Below are positions 42,821 through 51,647 of a DNA stretch of 64,000 nucleotides, piece by piece (positions within the stretch are counted from its first letter, which is position 1; each line of letters starts with the position of its first letter). Both the position numbers and the translations under genes were made by a program. The stretch is from positions 372,001 through 436,000 of the forward strand of contig NZ_SBIV01000003.1 in NCBI RefSeq assembly GCF_004765795.1, written 5' to 3'. The notes under the pieces are model-generated. The model was not told the origin of the DNA, made no database searches, and saw nothing but the letters and a program-made list of their open reading frames with translations. The stretch is from Halorussus marinus (GTDB lineage: Archaea > Halobacteriota > Halobacteria > Halobacteriales > Haladaptataceae).

Positions 42821-43576
42821 GTGCAGATCGTGGGCTACGAGACCGAGCGCGAGGATCGCCGGCCGGCGTTGCTCGTCGCCGAAGACGGGCGCGTCCGGCG
42901 CGAGCCCCTACGACCCGGCGAGGACCTCGCCTACGCGCTGGGCGAGCGTCGGTGTGCGGGCGCGCTCGACGGCGCCGACCACTACCCGTGCGACCGCGAC
43001 GGGGCGCCGTACTGCGAGGCCCACACCTCGACGTGGGTCTGTGCCCGGTGTACCGGCACCTGTCTCAAAGACGAGATGGACTGCCACGAGGACCACGCCG
43101 TCTACCTCGCGGCGTTCGCGCCCGCGACGTTCAAGGTCGGCGTGACCCGCGAGTGGCGGCTCCGGACCCGGCTCCGCGAACAGGGGGCGGATCGGGCCGC
43201 CCACCTCCGGACGGTCTCGAACGGCCGGATCGCCCGCGAGATCGAGGCCCGGATCGCCGAGACCTACACCGATCGGGTGCGCGTCCCCGACAAGGTCGCC
43301 GGGCTCCACCGCGCGGTCGACGACCGGGCGTGGTCGGCGACGCTCGCGGAGTTCGACCACGAGGCGACGTTCGCGTTCGACTACGGCTTCGACCTCGACT
43401 CGGGCGCCGTCCCGGAGACGCTGGCGACCGGCACCGTGGTGGGCGTGCAGGGTCGAGTGCTCGTGTTGGCGCGGGGCGACACGACCTACGCGGTCGACAT
43501 GCGCGAACTGGTCGGCCACGCGGTCCGGCCGGAGGCCGACGATCGGGACCGCCAGTCGAGTCTGGAGGCGTTCTGA
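42821..43576 (+). CDS. DUF2797 protein
   Basis: The 251-residue protein matches DUF2797: a zinc-like Cys/His cluster CAGALDGADHYPC, then CEAHTSTWVCARCTGTCLK, and then a domain with FKVGVTREWRLRTRLREQGAD (residues about 105-125), which recalls a GIY-YIG-like fold. The GTG at 42821 follows a ttttact box (42792-42798) by about 25 nt and fits a leaderless message; the frame upstream is not bias-supported. Role unknown. Confidence 0.8.
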   Translation: MQIVGYETEREDRRPALLVAEDGRVRREPLRPGEDLAYALGERRCAGALDGADHYPCDRDGAPYCEAHTSTWVCARCTGTCLKDEMDCHEDHAVYLAAFAPATFKVGVTREWRLRTRLREQGADRAAHLRTVSNGRIAREIEARIAETYTDRVRVPDKVAGLHRAVDDRAWSATLAEFDHEATFAFDYGFDLDSGAVPETLATGTVVGVQGRVLVLARGDTTYAVDMRELVGHAVRPEADDRDRQSSLEAF

Positions 43577-43631
43577 GCGGCCGCCCGGCCTCGCGCAAGC
43601 TTTAATCCGCCCCGCGAGCGAACTCGTAGCG

Positions 43632-44021
43632 ATGGTCGAAGACGCCGAGCCCGGCGATGTCGACACCGACGCCGACCCCGTCGAAGTGGGCGTCGAACTC
43701 CTCTCGAAGCTCGAACACCCCGAGCTCACGGTCGCGGAGGCGGTCGACCGGATCGAGACGGTGACGACCCATCCAGCGACCACGCGCGAGATTCTGGACG
43801 CCGCCGAGAAGCGCGGCGTCATCGAGCGCGAGGACGGCGTCGTGCGGCCGAGCGGCGGCGGCTACCTCAGCTTCCAGAGCGAAATCGTCACCAAGGAGGG
43901 GGAGTTCTCGTGTCGGCGCTGTGGCGCGAGCATCTCGACGGGCTACTTCATGAAGCTCGACGCCGCCGAACACGGCGCGTTCGGTCCCGAGTGCATCCGG
44001 AAGGTCACCGGCCGCGACTGA
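43632..44021 (+). CDS. Winged-helix-like protein with C-terminal zinc-type ribbon
   Basis: The 129-residue product has a helix-turn-helix type part (TVAEAVDRIETVTTHPATTREILDAAEKRGVIER, residues about 32-66) and a small ribbon with CRRCG and a later C (PECIRK). It is a conserved haloarchaeal protein, possibly a DNA-binding regulator. It overlaps the convergent gene at 44005 by 17 nt. Confidence 0.7.
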   Translation: MVEDAEPGDVDTDADPVEVGVELLSKLEHPELTVAEAVDRIETVTTHPATTREILDAAEKRGVIEREDGVVRPSGGGYLSFQSEIVTKEGEFSCRRCGASISTGYFMKLDAAEHGAFGPECIRKVTGRD

Positions 44022-45237
44022 GCTCCTCGATGAGGGTTTCGAGGGTCCGTTGCTGTTCGGCCAGCAGTTCGTTCTGGCGCTCGACGGCCTCGGTGAGCGC
44101 CTCCAACTGCGCCGCGGTGTCGTCGGCTTCGAGCTCGGAGCTGGCGGGCTCGAACCCCGAGTCGGCGAACCCGTCGGCCGACTCACCGTTCGGGGCGTCG
44201 TCCCCGTCCCCGTCGGCGGCCGCGGCCGCATTGTCGGTCCCGGTCTGCGCGCCGTCGGTCCCGGTCGCGGCCGGTTCGTCGGCCGCCGGTGGCTCGTTGC
44301 TCGTGATCGGCTCGCCGGCCGCCACCGAGTCGGCGGCGCCCGACGCCTCGGGCCCGTCCGACGCGCCGCCCGACTGCTCGGCGGGCGCGGGCTCGGCGAC
44401 CGCCTCCCCGCCGTCGCCCGGTCGCTCGTCGGTGGTCACGCCCGCGTCGTCCTCGATGATCGCACCGTCGTCGTCGAGCTCCGGCGGGTTCGCCTCGATC
44501 GGGTCGACGCCGCCGGCGAGCGGATCGGCCGGTTCGTCGTCGGTCTCGGGGCTCGCCTCGGCGTCGGCGCCCGCCGCCGGGTCGGCGCGGTCCTCGGGGT
44601 CTGCGTGCTCGCGAGCGAACTCCTCGTACGAGCTCGCGCCGTGGTACTCCAGCAGCGCGCGCTCGATGCGTTCGCGCACTTCGCGGGTCTGGTCGCTCGG
44701 CGTCTTGATCCGCTGGGGCCGGCCCTCGCTCTCGACGATGATCTGGGAGGAGACGTTGCCCTCCTCGACGTCGAGCGCGGTCACGTCGCCGAAGTGATAC
44801 TCCTCGTAGTCCTCGTCCCAGACGGCCGCGCCGACGTGCTTGACGACGCGCTCGCTGGTGATCACGAGCGTGAGCTCGCTGAACTGGTAGGTCTGGGTGA
44901 CGGTCTCGTCGGCGCCCGTCACGCCCGCGGCGTTCAACACGCCCGCGAGTACCGGATGGAGCGCCTCGTAGAGTCGGCTGGTCGGCACCTTGAACCGCTG
45001 TTCGCCCTCGATGCCGAAGTCGAGGGTGATGGCCGACTTGCGCCGCCCCTCCGAGATCTCGATGCGCTCTGCGTCGTGGGGGTACTCTTCGACCGACTCG
45101 TCGCTGAGCAGCCCGTCGGCTCGATAGACGAGCGTTCGAGTCCGCGTCACGTAGAGTCCGTCCTCGCCGCCGAGCGGCACCTGGGCCGCGATCTGTTCGC
45201 CGTCGAGCTTCGACTGCACGATACCGGGAACGCTCAT
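44005..45237 (-). CDS. PH-like domain protein with long acidic linker and C-terminal coiled coil
   Basis: The 410-residue protein has two similar beta-rich units in residues 1-190 (TRTRTLVYRADGLL and LTLVITSERVVKHVG), which look like PH-type domains that read protein or lipid surfaces. Residues about 210-365 are a disordered Asp/Glu/Pro/Ala linker. The last 40 residues form a coiled coil (LEALTEAVERQNELLAEQQ). No transmembrane segment. It is the last chromosomal gene before tRNA-Met and the provirus. Confidence 0.7.
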   Translation of the reverse strand: MSVPGIVQSKLDGEQIAAQVPLGGEDGLYVTRTRTLVYRADGLLSDESVEEYPHDAERIEISEGRRKSAITLDFGIEGEQRFKVPTSRLYEALHPVLAGVLNAAGVTGADETVTQTYQFSELTLVITSERVVKHVGAAVWDEDYEEYHFGDVTALDVEEGNVSSQIIVESEGRPQRIKTPSDQTREVRERIERALLEYHGASSYEEFAREHADPEDRADPAAGADAEASPETDDEPADPLAGGVDPIEANPPELDDDGAIIEDDAGVTTDERPGDGGEAVAEPAPAEQSGGASDGPEASGAADSVAAGEPITSNEPPAADEPAATGTDGAQTGTDNAAAAADGDGDDAPNGESADGFADSGFEPASSELEADDTAAQLEALTEAVERQNELLAEQQRTLETLIEELSRGR

Positions 45238-45380
45238 GCTCAGGTATGATTAGCCTCCCGGCTTAAATCCGCCGGGTGGCACGTCGGGTCGAACGCGCGC
45301 GCGAAATCACCGTGCCTCGCGGTGACGAATCCGGTCCAGATGAGAAGTTTAAAGAGTTCCTCTCGCCTACCTCGAACCGA

Positions 45381-45531
45381 GCCCGGGTGGCTTAGCTGGA
45401 CATAGCGCCGCACTCATAGGGTTCTGAGATTCGGTGCTCAGGCCTTGGAAGCCTCCCCATGTCCGCCGAGGACTGCCGAGCCTCGAACCTGGGACATGCG
45501 GAGATCGAGGGTTCGGAGCCCTCCCCGGGCA
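45381..45531 (+). tRNA. tRNA-Met (anticodon CAT) with an intron
   Basis: The acceptor stem GCCCGGG pairs with CCCGGGC at 45524-45530. The 5' half ends in the anticodon loop CTCATA (CAT at 45415-45417). The 3' half resumes at about 45496 with A-TGCGG, pairing to CCGCA. The intron is about 45419-45495 (77 nt) between positions 37 and 38, the canonical archaeal site; halophile elongator tRNA-Met genes are known to have such introns. A tttaaag box at 45348-45354 fits its promoter. The 3' end is the likely integration site of the provirus that follows. Confidence 0.93.
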
Positions 45532-45645
45532 TAATTTCGTTCCTGTAGATGCCCAAAATAATCAGACAGCGAGGAGCACCCATCGTCAACCCCATTCCGC
45601 GATAGCTACCTCTGCTGAGACAGCGGAAGCCAGGGGGTGCCCCGC

Positions 45646-45789
45646 GTGAGCGAGCGCTGTCCCGTCTGCGGAACCCCCATCAAGTCCGGCGACTATCGCT
45701 GCGACGGGGAAATCAACGGCGCACGCTGCGGCAAGGATCTCACGACACTCGACGCGAGCGCTAGCCGGACCGAGGAGGGATGGGCGTGA
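45646..45789 (+). CDS. Small zinc-ribbon protein
   Basis: This 47-residue protein (GTG at 45646; GTG at 45637 would add three residues) has CPVCGT near the start and a second pair CDGEINGARCGK, a four-cysteine zinc site. It is the first gene of the provirus and overlaps the start of the large replication gene by 10 nt, so it is probably translated with it. Such small zinc proteins are common in haloarchaeal viruses. Confidence 0.65.
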   Translation: MSERCPVCGTPIKSGDYRCDGEINGARCGKDLTTLDASASRTEEGWA

Positions 45790-48700
45790 GCGACGTCCCG
45801 AATCTCGACTGGGCGGCGCTCATCTGGGAGACCCAGGGCTTCCTCGGCCTCGACACAGACGAACCTGTCCCGAAAGCAGAACTTAAAGAGACAGCTCTCG
45901 CGAACGGTTGGACCGAACGCGAGTTTAACGAAGCATTACGTTCGACCGACGACGTCGAAGCGGTCGGAGACAGCCTCGCCTCGAACCCCGACCTGCAGCT
46001 CGTCGCCGGCGACGACGAGACTGTCGACGAGCCGACCGCCGAGGAGGCCGCCGACGCGGCCGTGGGGGCCGACCGCTTGCGCGATCACGGCCACAACCGC
46101 GCGGGCGACCACGGAACGTGGGCCGACGCGGAGTTCGCGAGCCCCGAGTCGAACGTCTGGCCGGCCGAGCTGCTCGACCGCGAGCAGTGGATGGGCCACG
46201 TCGACAAGAAGCCGTTCGCGCCGTGGGGCGACCGAAATGCGCCCGCCGAGTGTAGCGAGGACGGCCACGACACCGCCGCGACCTGTGACTGTGACGCTCG
46301 CTGGAAGTGGGGCTACACCGACCACTACGTCGACGGTGAAACGGTCGCGATGGCCGAGGTCGACAACCGCCTCGACGGTCGGGCGTTCCTCCAGCAGCCC
46401 GACGACCCCTACGTCTACATCGACGGCGACGACGTCCGCGACGAGAACGGTGAAGTACACCCCGCGTTCGAGGCCATCCTCGAACACCTCGGGCTGACCT
46501 ACGCCGACGTCTCGACGAGCGGCGCCGGCGCGCACGCCATCTACCGTGGGGAGCTCCCCGACGGCGTGAAACAGGCGTCGTGGCAGATCGACGATGAGCC
46601 GTGGGGCGACAACGACGAACTCCCCTCCATCGAAGTGTATCCCGGCAAGCGCGTCTGCGTGATGACCGGCGAACACATCCCGGGGACGCCGACCGAAGTC
46701 CGCGAGTGGAACGACGACGTCCTCGACGCGCTCCTGGAGGCGAACGACGAGGTCGCCTCATCGCAGCGCGGAGATGTCTCGACTGCTCGCGACGACTACG
46801 ACCTCGACGACTACGAGCCCGCAGCGACATCGTCCGAGGAGACGACCGACGACATCCGAGACATCTTCGCGGCGATCGACCGCCTCGACGCCCGTCGGGT
46901 GGCCGAGCGCACAATCGTTCATGCTTGGAACGACACGGCGTCGACGAGCGACGGCAAGCGCGCGTTCGTCCCGACATGGGGGAAGAACAGCAACGGGACG
47001 GCAAACGTCGTCGACGACCAGATCTGGCAGGACACCGGCGACCGCGGCGGCTACGGTGGGCCCGTGGTGATGGCGCTCATCGACGCCGGCGAGATGCGGC
47101 CCGAGAACGCCTCACCCCGACAGGCTAGCGGCGAGCTCTGGTGGCGAGGTATCGAAAACCTCCGGGATCTCGGATTCGACATCCCAGAACTCGAGCGCTC
47201 GACCGCGAACACCAGCGGAGATACAAGCGACGATCGCCCGGCGCTCCTCGACGATGCCTTCGAGAGCGAGGACGACGTCGAGAGCCAGCCGGTGAGCTCG
47301 CTCCCGGTCGGCCAGCTCGAACACCTCTCCCACGAGGAACGCAAGCGCGCAGCGAAGAAGCGCGGACTCGACTGGCCGTCGACACGCGAAGCTCGTGACC
47401 AGTTGTTCGCGACCATCACTCAAGTCATGCGGAACGAGGACACCGCGGTCGTCGACGCGCCCACGTCGCTCGGGAAGAGCCACACCGTCGCGACGACCGC
47501 CTGGAACAGCAACCCCTCGCTCAACGGCGTCGCCGGTGGCGCGCCCGTCATCCACCTGCAGGCGACTCGCGACGCTCGCGACGAGGCCATCGAGGCCGCC
47601 CAAGGCGAGGACGACATCGACCACTTCGTCCTCCGGGCCCGCCACGAGGCCTGCACGGTCGCGGCCGGTGATTACGATCCGCCCGAGGACGACGAAGACA
47701 TCGACTACACCCCGATCACGATGGACGGAATGGCTGCCTCCGAGTGGATCAAGATGATGTGCGAGGGCCGCGGCCTGCCCTTCTCGCACGTCCACCGCCG
47801 CCTCGAAGACCACAACGACCAGGGCGCCGACCTCCCGTGCTGCTCGGGCCAGACCACCTACGACGAAGACGAGGGCGACTTCGACGAAACGCCCTCGGAG
47901 TGTCCCGCGATCCGGCAGTGGGAGACGTTCCGTAACAAACGCGAGGAGGGTCTCGACGTCGTCTTCGCGACCCACAACTTCGCCCACGTTCCCGGCCTCC
48001 GGATGGGCACGAACATCGTCATCGACGAAGAGCCCGACTTCGTCCAAGACATGGACAAACAGCGCGTCGAGGAGGCGGTCACCGCCTACCTGCAGGCGAT
48101 CGACGCGCCCGTCACGAACTGGGAGTCGTTCATCACCCTCGCCCGCCACGACGGCTACCAGGGCGACGCGGCCAACGAGCGCGACGCCCTCCAGGACGCC
48201 CTCGACCAGGAGCCGCCCGCCGAGCACTACTTCGAGGATCCGCGGGCCCACACGATGGCGCCGGCGCTCGCGAGAGCGATCTTCCACGCCGAAGACCGCG
48301 GGAATGGCCGCCGCGTCGGCAAAACCAGCTACGAGCCCCCGCGGCTCGACGCCCAAGTCAGCGACGAAGACGGCTGGAACCGCGAATGGGTCTCGGTCGT
48401 CCTCAGCGAGGACAACGAGCTCTGGACCGTCCGATGCGCGCCCGACTTCAGCCAGGCCCGGTCGGTCGTCGGGCTCGACGCCCACCCGGCGCGGCCGAAG
48501 TGGGCGGTCGACGTCCACCCGAACATCCACGTCAAGGAGGTGCTCGACCCCGAGGCCCGCCAGCTGTGGCGGCGGTTCGAGCGCGGTCTTCGTGTTGTCC
48601 AAGTCGGCACGGCGACCCGGCCGCTCGCGAGCGGCGAGTACTTCAACGAGGATCAGGTCCGCGCGCTCGTCGAACACCTCCAGGACGAGTACGGCCACCA

Positions 48701-49547
48701 GTTCCGGACCGCCATCACCACGAACGCCGTTGAGTCCCGTGTCCGCCAGCTGATGAAGGACGCCGGCTGCGTCGACCCCGAGACCATGCACTACGGCGAG
48801 GAGAAGAGCCGGAACGACTTCGCCCACGAGCGCGCCGGGCTCGTCAACGGCTGCATCGACCCGGGCGACCACTTCGTCCTCGATCTCCTCGCCGAGCTCG
48901 ATCTCGACGCCGAACCCGAGACCACTAGGGACGACGACGGCACCGAACACCGCGCCCACGGCCGTGGGTTCGTCGGCGAGGACGCCGAGGTCGCCAAAGA
49001 GATCCTGGCGTCAGTCCGGGAGAACCATACCGCGCAGGCCGCCGGCCGGTACGCTCGAGATCCGAGCGACCCCGACAGCCACGCCACCGTCTTCGTCCGG
49101 ACCGACGCCATGCCCGCCGGGTTCGCCGACGTCCAAGTCTCGGGCGTCGAATGGGTCTACACCGACACCCAGCGCGAGATCGTGGAGTCTCTCCGGGACG
49201 CGACCGGCACGGTCACCGCGGCGGATGTCGCTGACGAGGTCGGCTGCTCGAAAGAACACGTCCGGACGACGTTCACTCGCCTCGAGGAGCGCGACCTCCT
49301 GCAGGCGTTCGAGGGTGCAGGTCCGAACGGTGCGACACTCTACGCGGACGACGGTTGTCCGAACTCGGGGATGGTCGACGTCCAGCCCTCGACTACCAAC
49401 AGCAACGTATGGGAGTCCTATACGGCATCGTTGGCGATTCGCGACCCCGTCACGTCCGAGCGAGGCCCAGCTGACGAGTCGGCCACGTCGACGACGGCTC
49501 GAACGGAGGTGTGGGACTGGCAATCGGCCAGTGACCCGCCCAGTTAG
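45780..49547 (+). CDS. Large primase-helicase-type replication protein
   Basis: The 1255-residue protein has several parts. Residues about 115-330 look like a primase-polymerase (AEP/PrimPol) domain: WMGHVDKKPFAPW at the start, the acidic YVYIDGDDV, and VSTSGAGAHAIYRG with SIEVYPGKRVCVMTG. Residues about 350-480 fit a PriCT-like linker. From about 520 on, a superfamily 2-type helicase shows Walker A DAPTSLGKSHT and Walker B NIVIDEEPDF, with Cys-rich inserts (PCCSGQ, ECPAI) between. The final 100 residues include a winged HTH (TAADVADEVGCSKEHVRTTF). It would start and unwind viral DNA replication. Start ATG 45780 overlaps the small zinc gene. Confidence 0.8.
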   Translation: MGVSDVPNLDWAALIWETQGFLGLDTDEPVPKAELKETALANGWTEREFNEALRSTDDVEAVGDSLASNPDLQLVAGDDETVDEPTAEEAADAAVGADRLRDHGHNRAGDHGTWADAEFASPESNVWPAELLDREQWMGHVDKKPFAPWGDRNAPAECSEDGHDTAATCDCDARWKWGYTDHYVDGETVAMAEVDNRLDGRAFLQQPDDPYVYIDGDDVRDENGEVHPAFEAILEHLGLTYADVSTSGAGAHAIYRGELPDGVKQASWQIDDEPWGDNDELPSIEVYPGKRVCVMTGEHIPGTPTEVREWNDDVLDALLEANDEVASSQRGDVSTARDDYDLDDYEPAATSSEETTDDIRDIFAAIDRLDARRVAERTIVHAWNDTASTSDGKRAFVPTWGKNSNGTANVVDDQIWQDTGDRGGYGGPVVMALIDAGEMRPENASPRQASGELWWRGIENLRDLGFDIPELERSTANTSGDTSDDRPALLDDAFESEDDVESQPVSSLPVGQLEHLSHEERKRAAKKRGLDWPSTREARDQLFATITQVMRNEDTAVVDAPTSLGKSHTVATTAWNSNPSLNGVAGGAPVIHLQATRDARDEAIEAAQGEDDIDHFVLRARHEACTVAAGDYDPPEDDEDIDYTPITMDGMAASEWIKMMCEGRGLPFSHVHRRLEDHNDQGADLPCCSGQTTYDEDEGDFDETPSECPAIRQWETFRNKREEGLDVVFATHNFAHVPGLRMGTNIVIDEEPDFVQDMDKQRVEEAVTAYLQAIDAPVTNWESFITLARHDGYQGDAANERDALQDALDQEPPAEHYFEDPRAHTMAPALARAIFHAEDRGNGRRVGKTSYEPPRLDAQVSDEDGWNREWVSVVLSEDNELWTVRCAPDFSQARSVVGLDAHPARPKWAVDVHPNIHVKEVLDPEARQLWRRFERGLRVVQVGTATRPLASGEYFNEDQVRALVEHLQDEYGHQFRTAITTNAVESRVRQLMKDAGCVDPETMHYGEEKSRNDFAHERAGLVNGCIDPGDHFVLDLLAELDLDAEPETTRDDDGTEHRAHGRGFVGEDAEVAKEILASVRENHTAQAAGRYARDPSDPDSHATVFVRTDAMPAGFADVQVSGVEWVYTDTQREIVESLRDATGTVTAADVADEVGCSKEHVRTTFTRLEERDLLQAFEGAGPNGATLYADDGCPNSGMVDVQPSTTNSNVWESYTASLAIRDPVTSERGPADESATSTTARTEVWDWQSASDPPS

Positions 49548-49607
49548 CGGCACGAATCCCGGACTGCTCGCCCCGAAGAGTAGCTGCAGGACTGTCCGAC
49601 TACATCC

Positions 49608-49886
49608 ATGACCTCGCTCAATATCGACTCCGACCGGGTTCGAGATCTCCCACCGAGCGCGAAGCTTGTCTACTTCATCCTGCAGGAGAACGCACCCCTC
49701 ACCCAAGCGGAGTTGATCGAGCGAACTGCCCTCCCCGGTCGGACAGTCCGAGACGCCTTAGAGCGTCTCGATGACGTTGGCGTGCTCGACGAGCGCCCCT
49801 ACGTCGACGATGCTCGGAAGAACCTCTACGAGCTCGCGCCAGGGTCCGAAAGAACCGGGGATAATTCCGGAACAGAATGGCACTAA
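49608..49886 (+). CDS. Winged helix-turn-helix regulator
   Basis: The 92-residue protein is a small MarR/ArsR-like winged HTH: LPPSAKLVYFILQENAPLTQAELIERTALPGRTVRDALERLDDVGVL, with a wing of RPYVDDARKNLYEL. It could regulate the viral genes from the hairpin site 50 nt downstream. It follows the replication gene by 60 nt. Confidence 0.82.
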   Translation: MTSLNIDSDRVRDLPPSAKLVYFILQENAPLTQAELIERTALPGRTVRDALERLDDVGVLDERPYVDDARKNLYELAPGSERTGDNSGTEWH

Positions 49887-49935
49887 TACCTTCTTGCCCT
49901 TTCTTTCTGACAACAGGACCGCCCGTCGCTCGGAT

Positions 49936-49960
49936 GCTCGCGACTGCAGTTGTCGCGAGC
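49936..49960. promoter_or_regulatory. Hairpin or operator downstream of the wHTH gene
   Basis: GCTCGCGAC and GTCGCGAGC form a perfect 9-bp inverted repeat around a 7-nt loop. It lies in the 118-nt gap between the wHTH gene and the gene at 50005, and would suit an operator for the wHTH dimer or an RNA hairpin. Confidence 0.5.
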
Positions 49961-50004
49961 GATGAAGGGGGACGAACCACAGCGACAGCTTTCCTCTTGA
50001 GACG

Positions 50005-50535
50005 ATGAAAGGCGCACACAAATTCAGCCCCAACAGCGGCGCACCACTCAGTCGCGACCGGCGGTATCCTGGAACGATCCCGCTGCGCGAAGCCCTCGAC
50101 GGAAGCGGCGAACTCTCGAACGGCAAACTCGTCTCCGACACCGCGACCGCACTCGCCCGCTACTTCAAGCGGATGCATCAGCGACGCCACACCCACGAGG
50201 ACGCCGAGCTCTACCAGGCGGCCGCGCTCGCGATCAAGCGACTCCGCGAGCACGACCCCTGGGACTGTTGGCTCTGGTATGCGCTCGCTGAGCGCCTCCA
50301 CCGTCGCGACGACGTCGACGCCGATGTCGCGTGGATGCTCGACCACGTCGAAGCCCGGTGTCCGCGCTGCGGGAGCCGACTCCAGTACGAACCGTCGGTC
50401 TCGGGCTACGCGAACGCGAAGTGCGCCTCGTCGTGTGGCGCCGGCCACACTGACCGCACCGTCGAGATCGTCGAGCGCGTCCTCGACCTCTACGCGGACA
50501 CGTTCGACGAGATCGACCGGATCACGCTCTTCTAA
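50005..50535 (+). CDS. Viral protein with zinc ribbon, unknown function
   Basis: The 176-residue protein has a helical N-terminal half (RYFKRMHQRRHTHEDAELYQAAALAIKRL) and a C-terminal zinc ribbon (CPRCGSRLQYEP ... CASSCG), followed by an acidic helix. Homologous small proteins stand between replication and packaging modules in haloarchaeal viruses; no function is known to me. The stop overlaps the next start (TAATG). Confidence 0.7.
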   Translation: MKGAHKFSPNSGAPLSRDRRYPGTIPLREALDGSGELSNGKLVSDTATALARYFKRMHQRRHTHEDAELYQAAALAIKRLREHDPWDCWLWYALAERLHRRDDVDADVAWMLDHVEARCPRCGSRLQYEPSVSGYANAKCASSCGAGHTDRTVEIVERVLDLYADTFDEIDRITLF

Positions 50536-50924
50536 TGCTCGAAACAGTCCCCGACGGCCACACGCTCGCTCCCCACCACTACACGTGGGGCGCGCTGCTC
50601 GCGTTCTGGGCCGCGACCTACGCCTGGGACGCGATGACCGACCGCGAGCCAGTGGTCGTCACGCTCGGCCTCGCCGTCGGCCTGTTCTCGTTCGTCTCGA
50701 TCTGGCGATTCTACTCGGTCGCCGGCTCGATCGGATCGCTGCTCGGGATCGTCATCACGACGGCCGGCCTGCTGCGCTTCCGCCAGTACGCCACCCGGGT
50801 CGCGTTCGCAGCGGCCGTGATCGGCGTGCTCGCGATGGTCGACGACTGGACGTCGCACACGCTCGAAATCTGGACGCCGCTCGACTGGCTGTTCGAGGCC
50901 TACATCCTCGGCCTCATCACCTAA
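50535..50924 (+). CDS. Four-helix membrane protein of the provirus
   Basis: The 129-residue product has four hydrophobic helices (about residues 17-32, 40-58, 64-80 and 88-104) with little else. It starts with TAATG overlap and is followed by two more small membrane proteins, so the three likely act together, possibly as holin-like or membrane-anchoring proteins; this is inference from position. Confidence 0.65.
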   Translation: MLETVPDGHTLAPHHYTWGALLAFWAATYAWDAMTDREPVVVTLGLAVGLFSFVSIWRFYSVAGSIGSLLGIVITTAGLLRFRQYATRVAFAAAVIGVLAMVDDWTSHTLEIWTPLDWLFEAYILGLIT

Positions 50925-50926
50925 CC

Positions 50927-51181
50927 ATGACACAACACACTGACGTTCCACGACTGATCCGCACAGTACTCGCCGGCATCATCATCCTCGGCCTCTTCGC
51001 ATCCTGGCTCGGGATGGAGTGGACCGGCCGCGAACCCGACTCGCTCATCCTGCTTGGCGCCGTCGCGATCGCGCTCGGCGCCGCCTACTACCTCTGGGAC
51101 GACGCGATGGGCGAGGGCGTCGCCGCAGTCGGCGACCTCCAGGGCAACGACAGCGACGACGGTGGGGAGTCCGGAGGGTGA
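50927..51181 (+). CDS. Two-helix membrane protein of the provirus
   Basis: The 84-residue product has two hydrophobic segments (LIRTVLAGIIILGLFASWLG and LILLGAVAIALGAAYYLW) and an acidic tail. It starts three bases after the previous stop and overlaps the next gene by one base (TGATG). Confidence 0.6.
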   Translation: MTQHTDVPRLIRTVLAGIIILGLFASWLGMEWTGREPDSLILLGAVAIALGAAYYLWDDAMGEGVAAVGDLQGNDSDDGGESGG

Positions 51182-51507
51182 TGCATGCCATGGCCGCAGA
51201 ACCGACCCCATGCGATCGGCCGTGGTACTGCTCGGACAGGCTCGTCGACGACTGGAAGACCGTCCACCAGACGGGCGGTGATCTGAAGATGCTCAAGGGC
51301 CTGAAGATCATCCGGTCGATCGTCGTCAACATCGGCATCTCCGCCATCTCCATCCTCGGCCTGCGATACGGCGGCGACCCAACCGTCATCGTCCCGCTCG
51401 CGATCGCTGTCCTCGGCGCCTACAACGGTGTCGAGATCGCCGACTACCAAGCACTCGCCCAAGCGATCGTCGAGGTCAGTCAGGAGACCACCGCCGAGGA
51501 GGACTGA
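51181..51507 (+). CDS. Small membrane protein of the provirus
   Basis: The 108-residue product has a polar N-terminus with a Cys pair (PCDRPWYC) and one or two hydrophobic segments (IIRSIVVNIGISAISILGL and VIVPLAIAVLGAYNG), then an acidic end. It overlaps both neighbours by one base (TGATG), so the group is translationally coupled. Its layout would suit a holin or membrane adaptor. Confidence 0.6.
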   Translation: MHAMAAEPTPCDRPWYCSDRLVDDWKTVHQTGGDLKMLKGLKIIRSIVVNIGISAISILGLRYGGDPTVIVPLAIAVLGAYNGVEIADYQALAQAIVEVSQETTAEED

Positions 51508-51647
51508 TGGCGTGGACGTGTTCGAGCGGCGTCGCCGACGACTGCTCGGAAGGAGACCTTTTCGACCCGCCCCACCGGCAGGGCGACGCCGCGATCTGCG
51601 CGGCGTGCGCTCACGAACTCGGACTTTTGAGTGATTCCCATGACTGA
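51507..51647 (+). CDS. Tiny zinc-finger-like protein before TerS
   Basis: This 46-residue protein has cysteines in WTCSSGVADDC and ICAACAHEL, a possible four-Cys zinc site. It starts at the stop of the previous gene (TGATG) and overlaps TerS by 8 nt, so it is a translated part of the packaging operon. Its function is unknown. Confidence 0.6.
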   Translation: MAWTCSSGVADDCSEGDLFDPPHRQGDAAICAACAHELGLLSDSHD

